The notes: a model not told the origin generated them from the sequence alone. A stretch of DNA of 64,000 nucleotides from Saccharomonospora piscinae (GCF_005862235.1 NZ_VCEK01000004.1:372001-436000), one strand, 5' to 3'. Positions 53,213 through 62,051 are shown, counted from the first letter of the stretch. Program-made: numbers and translations.

Positions 53213-54132
53213 CAGAAGTACCCCTCCCGCTTGCGGTCCTCCATGGCGGCTTCCGAGAGTCGGTCGTCCGCCCTGGTGGCGCCGCGTTCGGTGAGTCGGC
53301 TGGCCTGCACTTCGGCGATGACCTCCTCCACGGTGGTCGCGGTCGACTCGACGGCGCCGGTGCAGGAGCCGTCGCCCACGGTGCGGTAGCGCACCATCAG
53401 CTCGGTGACCTGCTCGTCGTCCCGGGGCCCGCCCCACGGCCCCTCGGTCAGCCACATCCCGTCGCGGCGGTACACCGCGCGCCGGTGGGCGTAGTAGATC
53501 GAGGGCAGGTCGACGTTCTCCCGTGCGATGTAGTTCCACACGTCGGTCTCGGTCCAGTTGGACAGGGGGAACACGCGGACGTGCTCGCCGGCCCGGTGCC
53601 TGCCGTTGTAGAGGTTCCACAGCTCGGGCCGCTGGCGGCGCGGGTCCCACTGGCCGAAGGCGTTGCGCAGGCTGAAGATGCGTTCCTTGGCCCTGGCCCG
53701 CTCCTCGTCGCGCCTGCCGCCGCCGAACACGGCGTCGAACCGGTGTTCGGTGATGGTGTCGAGGAGCGGTTGAGTCTGCAACGGGTTGCGGGTTCCGTCG
53801 GGGCGTTCCTGCAGGCGCCCGTCGTCGATCCAGTCCTGGACCTTCGCCACGACCAGGCGCAGCCCGTACTTCTCGACGACATGGTCGCGGAAGCGGATGA
53901 CCTCGTCGAAGTTGTGTCCCGTGTCCACGTGCAGCAGCGGGAACGGGACGGGGGCGGGCCAGAACGCCTTGATAGCGAGGTGCAGCAGCAGCGTGGAGTC
54001 CTTGCCGCCGGAGAACAGGATCACCGGCCGGTCGAACTCGCCTGCGACTTCCCGGAAGACGTGTACCGCCTCGGATTCGAGTGCGGCGAGGTTGTCCCGC
54101 GCCGCGTCGGTCGCGGTCTGCGCAGTGGTCAT
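53212..54132 (-). CDS. cysD: Sulfate adenylyltransferase subunit CysD
   Basis: 306 aa PP-loop ATP sulfurylase that forms adenosine phosphosulfate from sulfate and ATP. PP-loop SGGKDST at 41-47; LLHVDTGHNFDEVIRFRD and FPLSNWTETDVWNYI are family-typical, as is the C-terminal DRKREGYF. The ATG at 54132 follows GGAAGGG. Confidence 0.97.
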   Translation of the reverse strand: MTTAQTATDAARDNLAALESEAVHVFREVAGEFDRPVILFSGGKDSTLLLHLAIKAFWPAPVPFPLLHVDTGHNFDEVIRFRDHVVEKYGLRLVVAKVQDWIDDGRLQERPDGTRNPLQTQPLLDTITEHRFDAVFGGGRRDEERARAKERIFSLRNAFGQWDPRRQRPELWNLYNGRHRAGEHVRVFPLSNWTETDVWNYIARENVDLPSIYYAHRRAVYRRDGMWLTEGPWGGPRDDEQVTELMVRYRTVGDGSCTGAVESTATTVEEVIAEVQASRLTERGATRADDRLSEAAMEDRKREGYF

Positions 54133-54167
54133 GGGTTCCCTTCCTCGGCGCGCGTGGCGCGTCGTCG

Positions 54168-54872
54168 TCAGGCGTGCAGGCCGCACTCGGTCTTCGACGA
54201 GCCCGCCCAGCGGCCACTGCGCGGGTCGGCCCCGGGGGCGACCTTCGCGGTGCAGGGCGCGCAGCCGATGGACGGGTAACCCTCGCTCACCAGCGCGTTC
54301 TGCAACACGCCGTGCCGGTGGAGGTAGTCGTCGAACTCGTCGTCCGTCCAGGCCGCGATGGGGTTCACCTTCACCAGACCGTTGCGGTCGTCCCAGGTGA
54401 CGATGGGCGTGTCGGCCCTGGTGGGCGCGTCGGCCCTGCGCACGCCGGTGATCCAGCACTGGTAGTCGCCCAGCGTCCGGCGCAGTGGAATCACCTTCCG
54501 CAGGTGGCAGCACTGGTTCGGGTCGCGTTCGAACAGGTTGGCGCCGTACTCGGCGTCCTGTTCGGGCACGGTCTGCTCCGGGGTGGCGTTGACGATCCGG
54601 ATCTCCGGGTACACGGTGGCGACCGCGTCGCGGGTGCCGATCGTCTCGGCGAAGTGGTAGCCGGTGTCGAGGAACAGGACGTCCACGTCCGGCTTGACCT
54701 TGGTCACGAGATCGACGAGCACCGCGTCCTGCATGTTGGCGGCCACGATGAGGTGGTCGCCGAACTGCTCGACGGCCCACCGCAGCGCCTCGTCGGCGCC
54801 GGCGTCGGACAGCCGTACGGATGCCTCGTCCGCCAGGGCTTTGAGCTCGTCCCGCGAAGCCGCCGCGGTCAT
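54168..54872 (-). CDS. cysH: Assimilatory adenylyl-sulfate reductase CysH
   Basis: 234 aa. Reduces APS to sulfite using thioredoxin. The four [4Fe-4S] ligands are present (Cys121-Cys122 and Cys204-Cys207), which marks APS rather than PAPS reductase, and the catalytic Cys230 is in the C-terminal ECGLH motif. The ATG at 54872 follows GGAGG; the start overlaps the stop of the small zinc-ribbon gene. Confidence 0.97.
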   Translation of the reverse strand: MTAAASRDELKALADEASVRLSDAGADEALRWAVEQFGDHLIVAANMQDAVLVDLVTKVKPDVDVLFLDTGYHFAETIGTRDAVATVYPEIRIVNATPEQTVPEQDAEYGANLFERDPNQCCHLRKVIPLRRTLGDYQCWITGVRRADAPTRADTPIVTWDDRNGLVKVNPIAAWTDDEFDDYLHRHGVLQNALVSEGYPSIGCAPCTAKVAPGADPRSGRWAGSSKTECGLHA

Positions 54873-55030
54873 CGACTTACCTCCGGTATCCGCAAACCCT
54901 CGAACTGGACCGTGAAGACCCTCCGGCAGTCGGCGCACAGCCAGGCCGCGCCCTCCTCCGGTCGAAGATCCTCCTCGCCACAGTACGGACAGTGGAAGGG
55001 GGTGGCGCGAGTGGGACCTGGGTCGCTCAT
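54869..55030 (-). CDS. Small zinc-ribbon protein of the sulfate-reduction operon
   Basis: 53 aa with two CxxC pairs (HCPYCGEE and LCADCRR) forming a rubredoxin- or zinc-ribbon-like knuckle. Overlaps sir upstream and cysH downstream by four bases each, so it is translated with them. Function unknown; it could bind zinc or iron and assist the reductases. Confidence 0.8.
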   Translation of the reverse strand: MSDPGPTRATPFHCPYCGEEDLRPEEGAAWLCADCRRVFTVQFEGLRIPEVSR

Positions 55031-56703
55031 GTCAGCTCCGCCTCGTCGGCACGGGCGGCCCACTGGGCGAACCTCTCACCGTCGGCGCGCCCGGCGAGGT
55101 AGTTCCGTACGACTCGTTCCACATAGTCCGTCAGCTCGGTGGCGGTGACCTTGTGTTTGCGCAGTTTACGGCCGAAGCCCGCGTCGAGGCCCAGACCACC
55201 GCCCAGATGCACCTGGAAGCCCTCGACCTGGCGGCCGTCGGAGTCGGTGACGATCTGGCCCTTGAGGCCGATGTCGGCCACCTGGATGCGGGCGCACGAG
55301 TTGGGGCACCCGTTGAGGTGCACGCTCACGGGGTGCGGCAGCCCAGCCTGGATGCCGGCGAGCCGCTGTTCGAGTTCGTCGACGAGCTGCTTGGCCCTGG
55401 CCTTGGTCTCGACGATCGCGAGCTTGCAGAACTCGATGCCGGTGCACGCCATGACACTGCGCCGCCACGGTGACGGCCGGGGGTCCAGACCGGCGTCCAC
55501 GAGCGCGGTGCACAGCCCGTCCAGTTCCGCTTCGGCGACGTCGAGCACCACGAGCTTCTGCTGCGGGGTCAGCCGCACCCGGCCCGAACCCGCGCGCTCG
55601 GCGGCCTTCGCCGCCGCGATCAGCATCGATCCGGAGGCCCGCCCGGCGACCGGCGCGGCGCCGACGTAGTAGCGGCCGTCCCGCTGCCGGTGTACGCCGA
55701 CGTGGTCGAGCGGTACCTCGGGCACGGCGGGCGCGGGCCCGTCCAGCAGTTCCCTGCCGAGGTAGCGGGTCTGGAGCACGTCGCGGAACTTCTCCGCGCC
55801 CCAGTCCTTGACGAGGAACTTGAGCCGCGCGCGCGAGCGGAGCCTGCGATAGCCGTAGTCGCGGAAGACGCTCACCACGCCCTCCCAGACGTCGGGGACC
55901 TCCTCCAGCGGAACCCAGGCTCCGAGCCGCACTCCCAGCATCGGGTTGGTGGACAGACCGCCGCCCACCCAGACGTCGAAACCGGGGCCGTGCTCGGGAT
56001 GCTCGACGCCGACGAACGCGACGTCGTGGATCTCGTGGGCCACGTCGGCGAGCCCGGAGACGGCGGTCTTGAACTTGCGCGGCAGGTTGGCGAAGGCGGG
56101 ATCGCCCACGTAGCGGCGGCGGATCTCGTCGACAGCGGGAGTGCCGTCGATCACCTCGTCGGCGGCGATGCCCGCGACCGGCGAGTTCAGGATCACGCGC
56201 GGGCTGTCGCCGCACGCCTCCGTGGTGGACAGGCCTGCCGCCTCCAGCTTCGCCCAGATCGCGGGCACGTCCTCGATCCGGATCCAGTGGTACTGGACGT
56301 TCTGCCGGTCGGTGATGTCGGCGGTGTCCCTGGCGTAGGTCTCGGCCAGTTCGCCGAGCAGGGCGAGCTGCTCGGTGGTGAGCGCGCCGCCGTCGACGCG
56401 CACGCGCAGCATGAAGTAGCGGTCCTCGAGTTCCTCGGGTTCCAGCGTCGCGGTCCTGCCGCCGTCGACGCCGGCCTTGCGCTGGGTGTAGAGGCCGAAC
56501 CAGCGGAACCGTCCGCGCAGGTCACCCGGGTCGATCGAGTCGAATCCGCCGTGGGCGTAGACGTTCTCGATGCGGGCCCTGACGTTCAGCGGCGGGTCGT
56601 CTTTCTTGGCCCTTTCGTTCGGGTTGAGCGGTTCCCGGTACCCGAGTGCCCACTGGCCCTCGCCACGGGGTCGTCGGGTGCGGGCGGTTGTGTGGGGAGC
56701 CAT
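55027..56703 (-). CDS. sir: Ferredoxin-dependent sulfite reductase
   Basis: 558 aa siroheme/[4Fe-4S] reductase converting sulfite to sulfide with ferredoxin. Two NIR_SIR half-domains (GRFRWFGLYTQRK; RQNVQYHWIRIEDVP; later GRYYVGAAPVAGRASG); cluster Cys in ACTGIEFCKLA and NGCPNSCAR. The ATG at 56703 has GGAGGA about 9 nt upstream. It corresponds to M. tuberculosis Rv2391 in position before cysH, and sulfite reductase rather than nitrite reductase fits the sulfate operon. Confidence 0.94.
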   Translation of the reverse strand: MAPHTTARTRRPRGEGQWALGYREPLNPNERAKKDDPPLNVRARIENVYAHGGFDSIDPGDLRGRFRWFGLYTQRKAGVDGGRTATLEPEELEDRYFMLRVRVDGGALTTEQLALLGELAETYARDTADITDRQNVQYHWIRIEDVPAIWAKLEAAGLSTTEACGDSPRVILNSPVAGIAADEVIDGTPAVDEIRRRYVGDPAFANLPRKFKTAVSGLADVAHEIHDVAFVGVEHPEHGPGFDVWVGGGLSTNPMLGVRLGAWVPLEEVPDVWEGVVSVFRDYGYRRLRSRARLKFLVKDWGAEKFRDVLQTRYLGRELLDGPAPAVPEVPLDHVGVHRQRDGRYYVGAAPVAGRASGSMLIAAAKAAERAGSGRVRLTPQQKLVVLDVAEAELDGLCTALVDAGLDPRPSPWRRSVMACTGIEFCKLAIVETKARAKQLVDELEQRLAGIQAGLPHPVSVHLNGCPNSCARIQVADIGLKGQIVTDSDGRQVEGFQVHLGGGLGLDAGFGRKLRKHKVTATELTDYVERVVRNYLAGRADGERFAQWAARADEAELT

Positions 56704-56839
56704 GAGGCGGTGTCCTCCGAAAGCGGGTCGGCTGGGTGGGCGCCGTCGCGTGCCCGTGGCGGGCGGTCGGCCGGGAGCGGGCGCGTCGGCGCGCTCGGGC
56801 GCGGCGGGCGGTGGCGCGCGCCGTCGTCGGCGAGCGCGG

Positions 56840-56905
56840 TCAGCGTCGGCAGAGACTGCTGGACACGCGCAGGAAGTCGACGTGGCGTCGCACCACGAGG
56901 GACAC
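56840..56905 (-). CDS. Sulfur-metabolism leader peptide (LCRR-ending)
   Basis: 21 residues, GTG start at 56905, with VVRRHVDFLRV in the middle and SLCRR at the end. This matches the short 'putative leader peptide' family (RRHVDLLRV followed by an LCR ending) that precedes sulfate-assimilation and cysteine genes in actinobacteria. The Cys codon near the end would sense charged tRNA-Cys. The stop lies 136 nt before the sir start, in a GC-rich region able to form hairpins. Confidence 0.8.
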   Translation of the reverse strand: MSLVVRRHVDFLRVSSSLCRR

Positions 56906-56984
56906 ACCTGCCGAAGTCACCCGGTCACGATCGCACGCGCTCCCGAGGCCGTCCAGGCTGGTTCGCATGCTGGGAAAGCCCGCC

Positions 56985-57809
56985 TCACCTGCGGTTCTCG
57001 GCCACCCGGATGTGGTGCTTGCACTCCCGTTCCAGTGTCTTCTGCCGCCGCACGCGCTGCCACAGCCGCAGGGGTGCCAGCGCGCCACCCGGTTCGCCCT
57101 CGCGATGCGTCACGGCGAGGTCGCGGCCGGTGAGCGTGCCGGATGCCGACCACGTCTCCCACCGCTCCAGATCCGGCATCGTGTAGTCGTGGCCGAACAC
57201 GAGCGCGCGCCCGTCGCCGGGGCCGGAGTCGCGACCGTCCAGCGGTGCGACGCGCAGGTCCCGCGCGCCCGGACCGGCCGCGGCTACGTCCACCACGTCC
57301 ACCACGTCCACCACGTCGACCCGGGGTCCCTCGGAGCCGGAGCCCACGAGCAGGGCGTGCCGTTCCGGATTGGTGCGGGCCGGAAGGTCGCGAGCCGGTC
57401 CGGAAGCGCCTAGCCGCACGATGACGCGGGGTAGCCACCACCAGTTCTCCCGGCACAGCAGCGGGCTGTCGGCGAGGGCCCGGGACGGCGGGTACTTGAC
57501 GAGTTCCTGCCGGAGCAGTTCCACCGCGAAGTGATCGCCCTCGACGTCGTCGACGACTTCGGGGGTGCCGACTCGCACGGCGCCGGGCCGCTCGCGGCGC
57601 AGCGAACGCGAGTCCGTGACGGCGAAGGCGACCCGGCTCGCCGTGCGCAGACCCGCGGCCTCGGTGGCGCGGGAGTAAGGCAGAGCGATCGCGGCCACTC
57701 CCCGGTCGAGAAGTGGCGTGGCCGCGATCGCGGCGGGCCGCCCCTCGGTGTCCACCCAGCACACCTCGGCGGTGAGCGCACGCTGCCATAACGGAAGAAA
57801 CTCGGTCAT
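56985..57809 (-). CDS. Hypothetical protein, possibly flavin-binding split-barrel-like
   Basis: 274 aa, no confident family. The N-terminal half (AEVCWVDTEGRPAAIAATPLLDRGVAAIALPYSRATEAAGLRTASRVAFAVTD without the full run quoted) is arranged like pyridoxamine-phosphate-oxidase-type split barrels, but no clear FMN ligands can be assigned. Residues around 165-177 form a VDV repeat (V-D-V steps) encoded by a 9-bp tandem repeat at 57288-57314. It is divergent from cstA and lies upstream of the sulfur operon on the same strand. Confidence 0.6.
   Translation of the reverse strand: MTEFLPLWQRALTAEVCWVDTEGRPAAIAATPLLDRGVAAIALPYSRATEAAGLRTASRVAFAVTDSRSLRRERPGAVRVGTPEVVDDVEGDHFAVELLRQELVKYPPSRALADSPLLCRENWWWLPRVIVRLGASGPARDLPARTNPERHALLVGSGSEGPRVDVVDVVDVVDVAAAGPGARDLRVAPLDGRDSGPGDGRALVFGHDYTMPDLERWETWSASGTLTGRDLAVTHREGEPGGALAPLRLWQRVRRQKTLERECKHHIRVAENRR
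57288..57314 (+). repeat. 9-bp tandem repeat inside the hypothetical gene
   Basis: Three exact copies of GTCCACCAC in a row, continuing into GTCGAC. On the minus strand they encode repeated Val-Asp-Val steps, so unit changes keep the frame. Confidence 0.85.
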
Positions 57810-57898
57810 CGTCGTCGCTCTTACCAGATCGTCATTCGGCTGTTACCGTGCCTGCTCGTCACATCGAGGGTCAGCCCTGTTCGCAAGGAGTGTGCGGT

Positions 57899-59623
57899 AT
57901 GCCTGCCATTGTCGTGGTGCTTGCCGTGGCGGTGTTGTTCTACCTGGGGTATCGCTCCTACTCGGCGTACCTGGCCAAGAAGGTGTTCGCGCTGGACCCG
58001 GCGTTCGTCACGCCGGCGCACAGCATGCGAGACGGCATCGATTTCGTGCCGACCAACAAGCACGTCCTTTTCGGTCACCACTTCACCTCGGTCGCCGGTG
58101 CCGCGCCCATCGTGGGCCCCGCGATCGGCGTGTTCTGGGGCTGGGGTCCCGCGCTGGCCTGGGTCGTCCTCGGGACGATCTTCGCAGCGGGGGTCCACGA
58201 CTTCGGCGCGCTGGCGGTGTCGGTGCGGCATCGCGCCAAGAGTATCGGCACGCTGGCGAAGGAAGTGGTGAACAAGCGGGCGCGCACCCTCTTCCTTCTG
58301 ATCATCTTCTTCCTGCTGACCCTGGTCAACGCCGTCTTCGCGGTGGTGATCGCCAACCTGTTCGTCGCCAACCCCGAAGCGGTGCTGCCGATCCTGCTGC
58401 AGATCCCGATCGCGATCGGGATCGGCCAGTACGTGTACCGCACCCGCAGTGCGGCGCTGCTGCCCTCGATCGTCGGCGTGGTCGTGCTGTACGTCACGAT
58501 CGGGCTCGGGCAGCTGCTGCCGATCTCGCTGGAGGGCATCGCGGCCCAGGACGGCCTGTTCACCGAGCGCAACATCTGGGTGCTGCTGCTGTTCGCCTAC
58601 ACCTTCGTCGCGTCGCGGCTGCCGGTGTGGGTGCTGCTGCAACCGAGGGACTACATCAACTCGCACCAGCTGTTCATCGCGCTCGGCGTCATCGGCCTCG
58701 GCATCCTGGTGGGGATGGACACGATCAAGGCGCCGCTGGTCAACGATCCGCCGGAGGGATCGCCCAGCTGGTTCCCGTTGCTGTTCATCACCATCGCGTG
58801 CGGCGCCATCTCCGGCTTCCACAGCCTGGTGGCGTCGGGCACGACGGCGAAACAGCTCGACAAGGAGACTGACGCCCGCTACGTCGGCTACGTCGGGGCC
58901 GTCGGTGAGGGGTCGCTGGCGCTGGGCTCGATCCTCGCGTGTACGGCGGGGCTCGTGGCCACGACGGCGGACTGGGACGCGATCTACGCCGACTTCTCCT
59001 CGGCGTCGGGTGGTGCGACCTCCAACTTCGTGAACGGCGTCGCGAGCTTCGCGGGCAACCTCGGTGTCCCCGCCTCCATCGGCGTCATCTTCGCCGCGGT
59101 CGTGGTCATCAGCTTCGCCGCGACCACGATGGACACCGGGGTCCGGCTCCAGCGCTACATCGTCCAGGAGATCGCCGAGATCACGGGCGCGAGGAAGATC
59201 GCCCGCAACGCCACCCTCGCCACCGGCATCGCCGTGATCGTGCCGCTGGTGATGGCGCTGTTGCCCGGTGGCGGCGACAAGGGCTACACGTTCGGCGTGC
59301 TGTGGCAGCTGTTCGGCACCACCAACCAGCTCACGGCCGGTCTCGCGCTCGCCGTGATCGCGGTGTGGGTCACGAAGAGCCGCCGCAACCCGGCGGCTGT
59401 GCTGATCCCGCTCGTGTTCCTGCTGGTTATGACCTGCTGGGCGCTGGTGGAGAACCTCGCCACGTTCGTGGACGAAGGGCAGTGGGTGCTCGCGCCCCTC
59501 GACGCGATCATCTTCGTGCTGGCGCTCTGGTTGATCGTCGAGGCCGCGCTGGCGCTGCGGGGCGCGTGGGCGTCGCGCGACGCCGAGCCCGCGCCCGAGC
59601 CGGAGCCGGAACTCGACCGGTGA
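57899..59623 (+). CDS. cstA: Carbon-starvation / pyruvate transporter CstA
   Basis: 574 aa, many membrane helices. CstA proteins import pyruvate or peptides. Typical segments: DFVPTNKHVLFGHHFTSVAGAAPIVGPAIG, GVHDFGALAVSVRHRAKSIG and the ATTMDTGVRLQRY region. The ATG at 57899 has AAGGAG 8 nt upstream. Its stop overlaps the GTG of a small CC-tail protein gene, which is followed by an ArsA-like ATPase gene. Confidence 0.95.
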   Translation: MPAIVVVLAVAVLFYLGYRSYSAYLAKKVFALDPAFVTPAHSMRDGIDFVPTNKHVLFGHHFTSVAGAAPIVGPAIGVFWGWGPALAWVVLGTIFAAGVHDFGALAVSVRHRAKSIGTLAKEVVNKRARTLFLLIIFFLLTLVNAVFAVVIANLFVANPEAVLPILLQIPIAIGIGQYVYRTRSAALLPSIVGVVVLYVTIGLGQLLPISLEGIAAQDGLFTERNIWVLLLFAYTFVASRLPVWVLLQPRDYINSHQLFIALGVIGLGILVGMDTIKAPLVNDPPEGSPSWFPLLFITIACGAISGFHSLVASGTTAKQLDKETDARYVGYVGAVGEGSLALGSILACTAGLVATTADWDAIYADFSSASGGATSNFVNGVASFAGNLGVPASIGVIFAAVVVISFAATTMDTGVRLQRYIVQEIAEITGARKIARNATLATGIAVIVPLVMALLPGGGDKGYTFGVLWQLFGTTNQLTAGLALAVIAVWVTKSRRNPAAVLIPLVFLLVMTCWALVENLATFVDEGQWVLAPLDAIIFVLALWLIVEAALALRGAWASRDAEPAPEPEPELDR

Positions 59624-59892
59624 GCGTGGGCGCACGGCTCGCCGCCGCCTGGCGGAAGCTGGAACGCGGGCACGACCAGCTCTTCGTCGCCCGCTGGCGG
59701 CGTGGGCTGCACCAGCAGGCCCGCAGGGAGCAGGACACTCTGCGGGCGCTGGTGCTGCTGGAGTCGCTCGGGGTGGACAACCCGGTGGCGTACGAGACTC
59801 TGGACCTCGTGCCGTACCTCGTCGCCGACGTCCACGCCTGGCACCAGCGGCTGGGACGCGAGCGGTTCGGTGACCCCGGGGTGTGCTGTTGA
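59620..59892 (+). CDS. Small protein ending in Cys-Cys ('cory-CC-star'-type)
   Basis: 90 aa, helical, ending ...DPGVCC. A double Cys at the very C-terminus next to an ArsA-like ATPase gene is the hallmark of the small actinobacterial family called cory-CC-star; function unknown. The core is basic and rich in Arg/Leu (WRRGLHQQARREQDTLRALV) with a conserved-looking YETLDLVPYLVADVHAWHQRLG. GTGA overlap with cstA and a 10-bp overlap with the ATPase gene indicate tight coupling. Confidence 0.8.
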   Translation: MSVGARLAAAWRKLERGHDQLFVARWRRGLHQQARREQDTLRALVLLESLGVDNPVAYETLDLVPYLVADVHAWHQRLGRERFGDPGVCC

Positions 59893-60815
59893 TCCGGTTC
59901 TTCGGCGGCAAGGGTGGCGTGGGCAAGACCACGCTGGCCGCCGCGTTCGCGCTGTCCCGCGCGCGGAGCGGGCTGCGCACGCTCGTCGTGTCGACCGATC
60001 CAGCGCACTCGCTGGGTGACGTGCTCGACACGGCGCTGTCCGACGCCCCGGCCGAGGTGCTGCCGGGCCTGTGGGCCGCCGAGATCTCCGGGGAGCGCCA
60101 GGCCCGCCGCCGTGTCGCCGAGATCACCGAGGACGCGCGCCACGCCGTGCCCCGCGATGTGCTGCCCGCCGTCGAGCGCCACCTCGCCCGCGCGGTGGAC
60201 AGCCCGGGCACCGTGGAGTCGGCCCTGCTCGACCGGCTCACCGAACTCGTCGACCAGGTCGGTACCGAGTGGGACGAGCTGGTGGTCGACAGCGCACCCA
60301 CCGGCCACATGGTGCGGCTGCTGACGCTGCCCGCGCTGCTCACCCCCTGGATCGAGGGCCTGGCCCGCCAGCGCGCGAAGGCGTCGGACGCGGAGCGCAT
60401 GGTCGCGGGGATGATCGGCGACACGGCGGACGACGAACCGGACCCGTTGCTGCGGCGCCTGCACGCCCGGCGCGAGCGCATGGAGTGGATGCGGACGCAG
60501 CTGGTGACTCGTGCGCTGGTGCATCTGGTGGTGGTGCCGGAGCGGCTGCCGCTGGCCGAGACGGTGCGGGCCGCGGAGTCGTTGACCGACGCCGGGCTGC
60601 GCCTGGGAGCCGTGCTGGTCAACCGCGTGCTGCCCGACGACGATCCCGGACTGCTCGGCCGCCGGGTCGACCAGCAGGAGGAAGTGTTGCGGCGGTTGAC
60701 GGCGCGGTTCGCCGACCACGGGGTCGTCGCGGTGCCGTTGCTGGCCGACGCCCTGACCGGTGCCGGGGAGCTGGGCGTCCTGGCCGACCTGCTCGCCGCC
60801 GCCGACCTCGCCTGA
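59883..60815 (+). CDS. ArsA/Get3-like P-loop ATPase
   Basis: 310 aa SIMIBI-class ATPase. Deviant P-loop GGKGGVGKTT at 8-17, switch I VVSTDPAHSLGDVL, switch II DSAPTGH, late nucleotide-binding segment VNRVLP. Relatives are the arsenite pump ATPase ArsA and the tail-anchored-protein targeting factor Get3. No arsenic genes (arsB, arsR) are present, so an arsenic role is unlikely. The GTG at 59883 is inside the preceding gene. Confidence 0.9.
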   Translation: MLLIRFFGGKGGVGKTTLAAAFALSRARSGLRTLVVSTDPAHSLGDVLDTALSDAPAEVLPGLWAAEISGERQARRRVAEITEDARHAVPRDVLPAVERHLARAVDSPGTVESALLDRLTELVDQVGTEWDELVVDSAPTGHMVRLLTLPALLTPWIEGLARQRAKASDAERMVAGMIGDTADDEPDPLLRRLHARRERMEWMRTQLVTRALVHLVVVPERLPLAETVRAAESLTDAGLRLGAVLVNRVLPDDDPGLLGRRVDQQEEVLRRLTARFADHGVVAVPLLADALTGAGELGVLADLLAAADLA

Positions 60816-60836
60816 GGCGGCGCCCGCCCACGGTGC

Positions 60837-60842
60837 GACACT
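60837..60842 (+). promoter_or_regulatory. -10-like box, leaderless start of hemW
   Basis: GACACT ends 6 nt before the GTG at 60849. Confidence 0.3.
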
Positions 60843-60848
60843 GGCGGT

Positions 60849-62045
60849 GTGGGTGCTCCGGCCTCGTCGTTCGTCCTGCCCGAGTCCGCGTCGCGTGGAC
60901 TGGGGACCAGGCCCTTCGGCGTCTACGTTCATGTTCCGTTCTGCGCGACGCGCTGCGGGTACTGCGACTTCAACACCTACACGGCGGGTGAACTGGGCAG
61001 TGCCGCCTCACCGGCGTCCTGGCTGGACGGCCTGCGCGGGGAGCTGGAGCTCGCGGCCGCGACCCTCGGATCGCCCCCGCCCGCCGACACCGTGTTCGTC
61101 GGCGGCGGCACGCCGTCGCTGCTCGGCGCCGACGGGCTGGCACAGGTGCTCGACGCCGTGCGCCAGGCGTTCGGCCTCGCCGACGACGCCGAGGTGACCA
61201 CCGAGTCGAATCCCGAGTCCACCTCACCCGAGTTCTTCGCCGGGCTGCGGGCCGCCGGATACACGCGGGTGTCGCTCGGTATGCAGTCGGCCGCGCCGCA
61301 CGTGTTGCGCGTGCTCGACCGCACGCACACGCCCGGCCGTCCCGCACGGGCCGCCGCCGAGGCCCGCGACGCGGGGTTCGAGCACGTCAACCTCGACCTC
61401 ATCTACGGGACACCGGGTGAGCGCACCGAGGACCTGCGGGAGTCGGTGGAGACCGTGCTGGCGGCCGGCGCGGATCACGTGTCGGCGTACGCGCTGATCG
61501 TCGAGGAGGGCACGGCGCTGGCCCGCCGGGTGCGGCGGGGCGAGTTGCCCGCGCCGGACGACGACGTGCTGGCCGCCGACTACGAGTTGATCGACTCGCT
61601 GCTGCGGGGTGCGGGCCTGCACTGGTACGAGGTGTCGAACTGGGCGGCCTCGCCCGAGGCGCGCTGCCGCCACAACCTGGGCTACTGGCTCGGCGGCGAC
61701 TGGTGGGGAGCGGGGCCGGGCGCGCACAGCCACGTCGGCGGCGTGCGGTGGTGGAACGTGAAGCATCCCGCGCGCTACGCGGCCGCGGTGGCGGGTGGTG
61801 AACTGCCCGTGGCCGACCACGAGCGGTTGACCGGCAGCGACCGGCATCTGGAGCGGGTGATGCTGGAGTTGCGCCTGGCCGAGGGTCTGCCGCTCGATGT
61901 GCTGGCGCCCTCGGGCCGCGAGCAGGCCGGTGCGGCCGTCGGCGAGGGGCTGCTCGACCCCGGCGCCGCTGCCGAGGGCAGGGCGGTGCTGACCGGGCGT
62001 GGCCGGTTGCTGGCCGACGCCGTGGTGCGGCGCCTCGTCGACTGA
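60849..62045 (+). CDS. hemW: Radical SAM heme chaperone HemW
   Basis: 398 aa. Radical SAM cluster Cys32, Cys36 and Cys39 in FCATRCGYCDFNTY (the extra aromatic region is typical of HemW), GGGTPSLL, MQSAAPHVL, DLIYGTPGE and a C-terminal HemN_C domain. HemW carries heme to apo-proteins and is not a coproporphyrinogen oxidase, although it is often misnamed so. It converges on the following gene with a 6-bp gap. Confidence 0.94.
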   Translation: MGAPASSFVLPESASRGLGTRPFGVYVHVPFCATRCGYCDFNTYTAGELGSAASPASWLDGLRGELELAAATLGSPPPADTVFVGGGTPSLLGADGLAQVLDAVRQAFGLADDAEVTTESNPESTSPEFFAGLRAAGYTRVSLGMQSAAPHVLRVLDRTHTPGRPARAAAEARDAGFEHVNLDLIYGTPGERTEDLRESVETVLAAGADHVSAYALIVEEGTALARRVRRGELPAPDDDVLAADYELIDSLLRGAGLHWYEVSNWAASPEARCRHNLGYWLGGDWWGAGPGAHSHVGGVRWWNVKHPARYAAAVAGGELPVADHERLTGSDRHLERVMLELRLAEGLPLDVLAPSGREQAGAAVGEGLLDPGAAAEGRAVLTGRGRLLADAVVRRLVD

Positions 62046-62051
62046 GGTCGC

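Noticed and set aside
59883-60815. Arsenic resistance operon
   Set aside because: The ArsA-like ATPase has no arsB, arsR or arsC neighbour and is coupled to cstA and the CC-tail gene instead.
57821-60841. Long minus-strand open frame opposite cstA and the ArsA-like gene
   Set aside because: Low-complexity Arg/Ala/Ser/Thr composition typical of antisense frames in GC-rich DNA; the plus-strand genes are certain.
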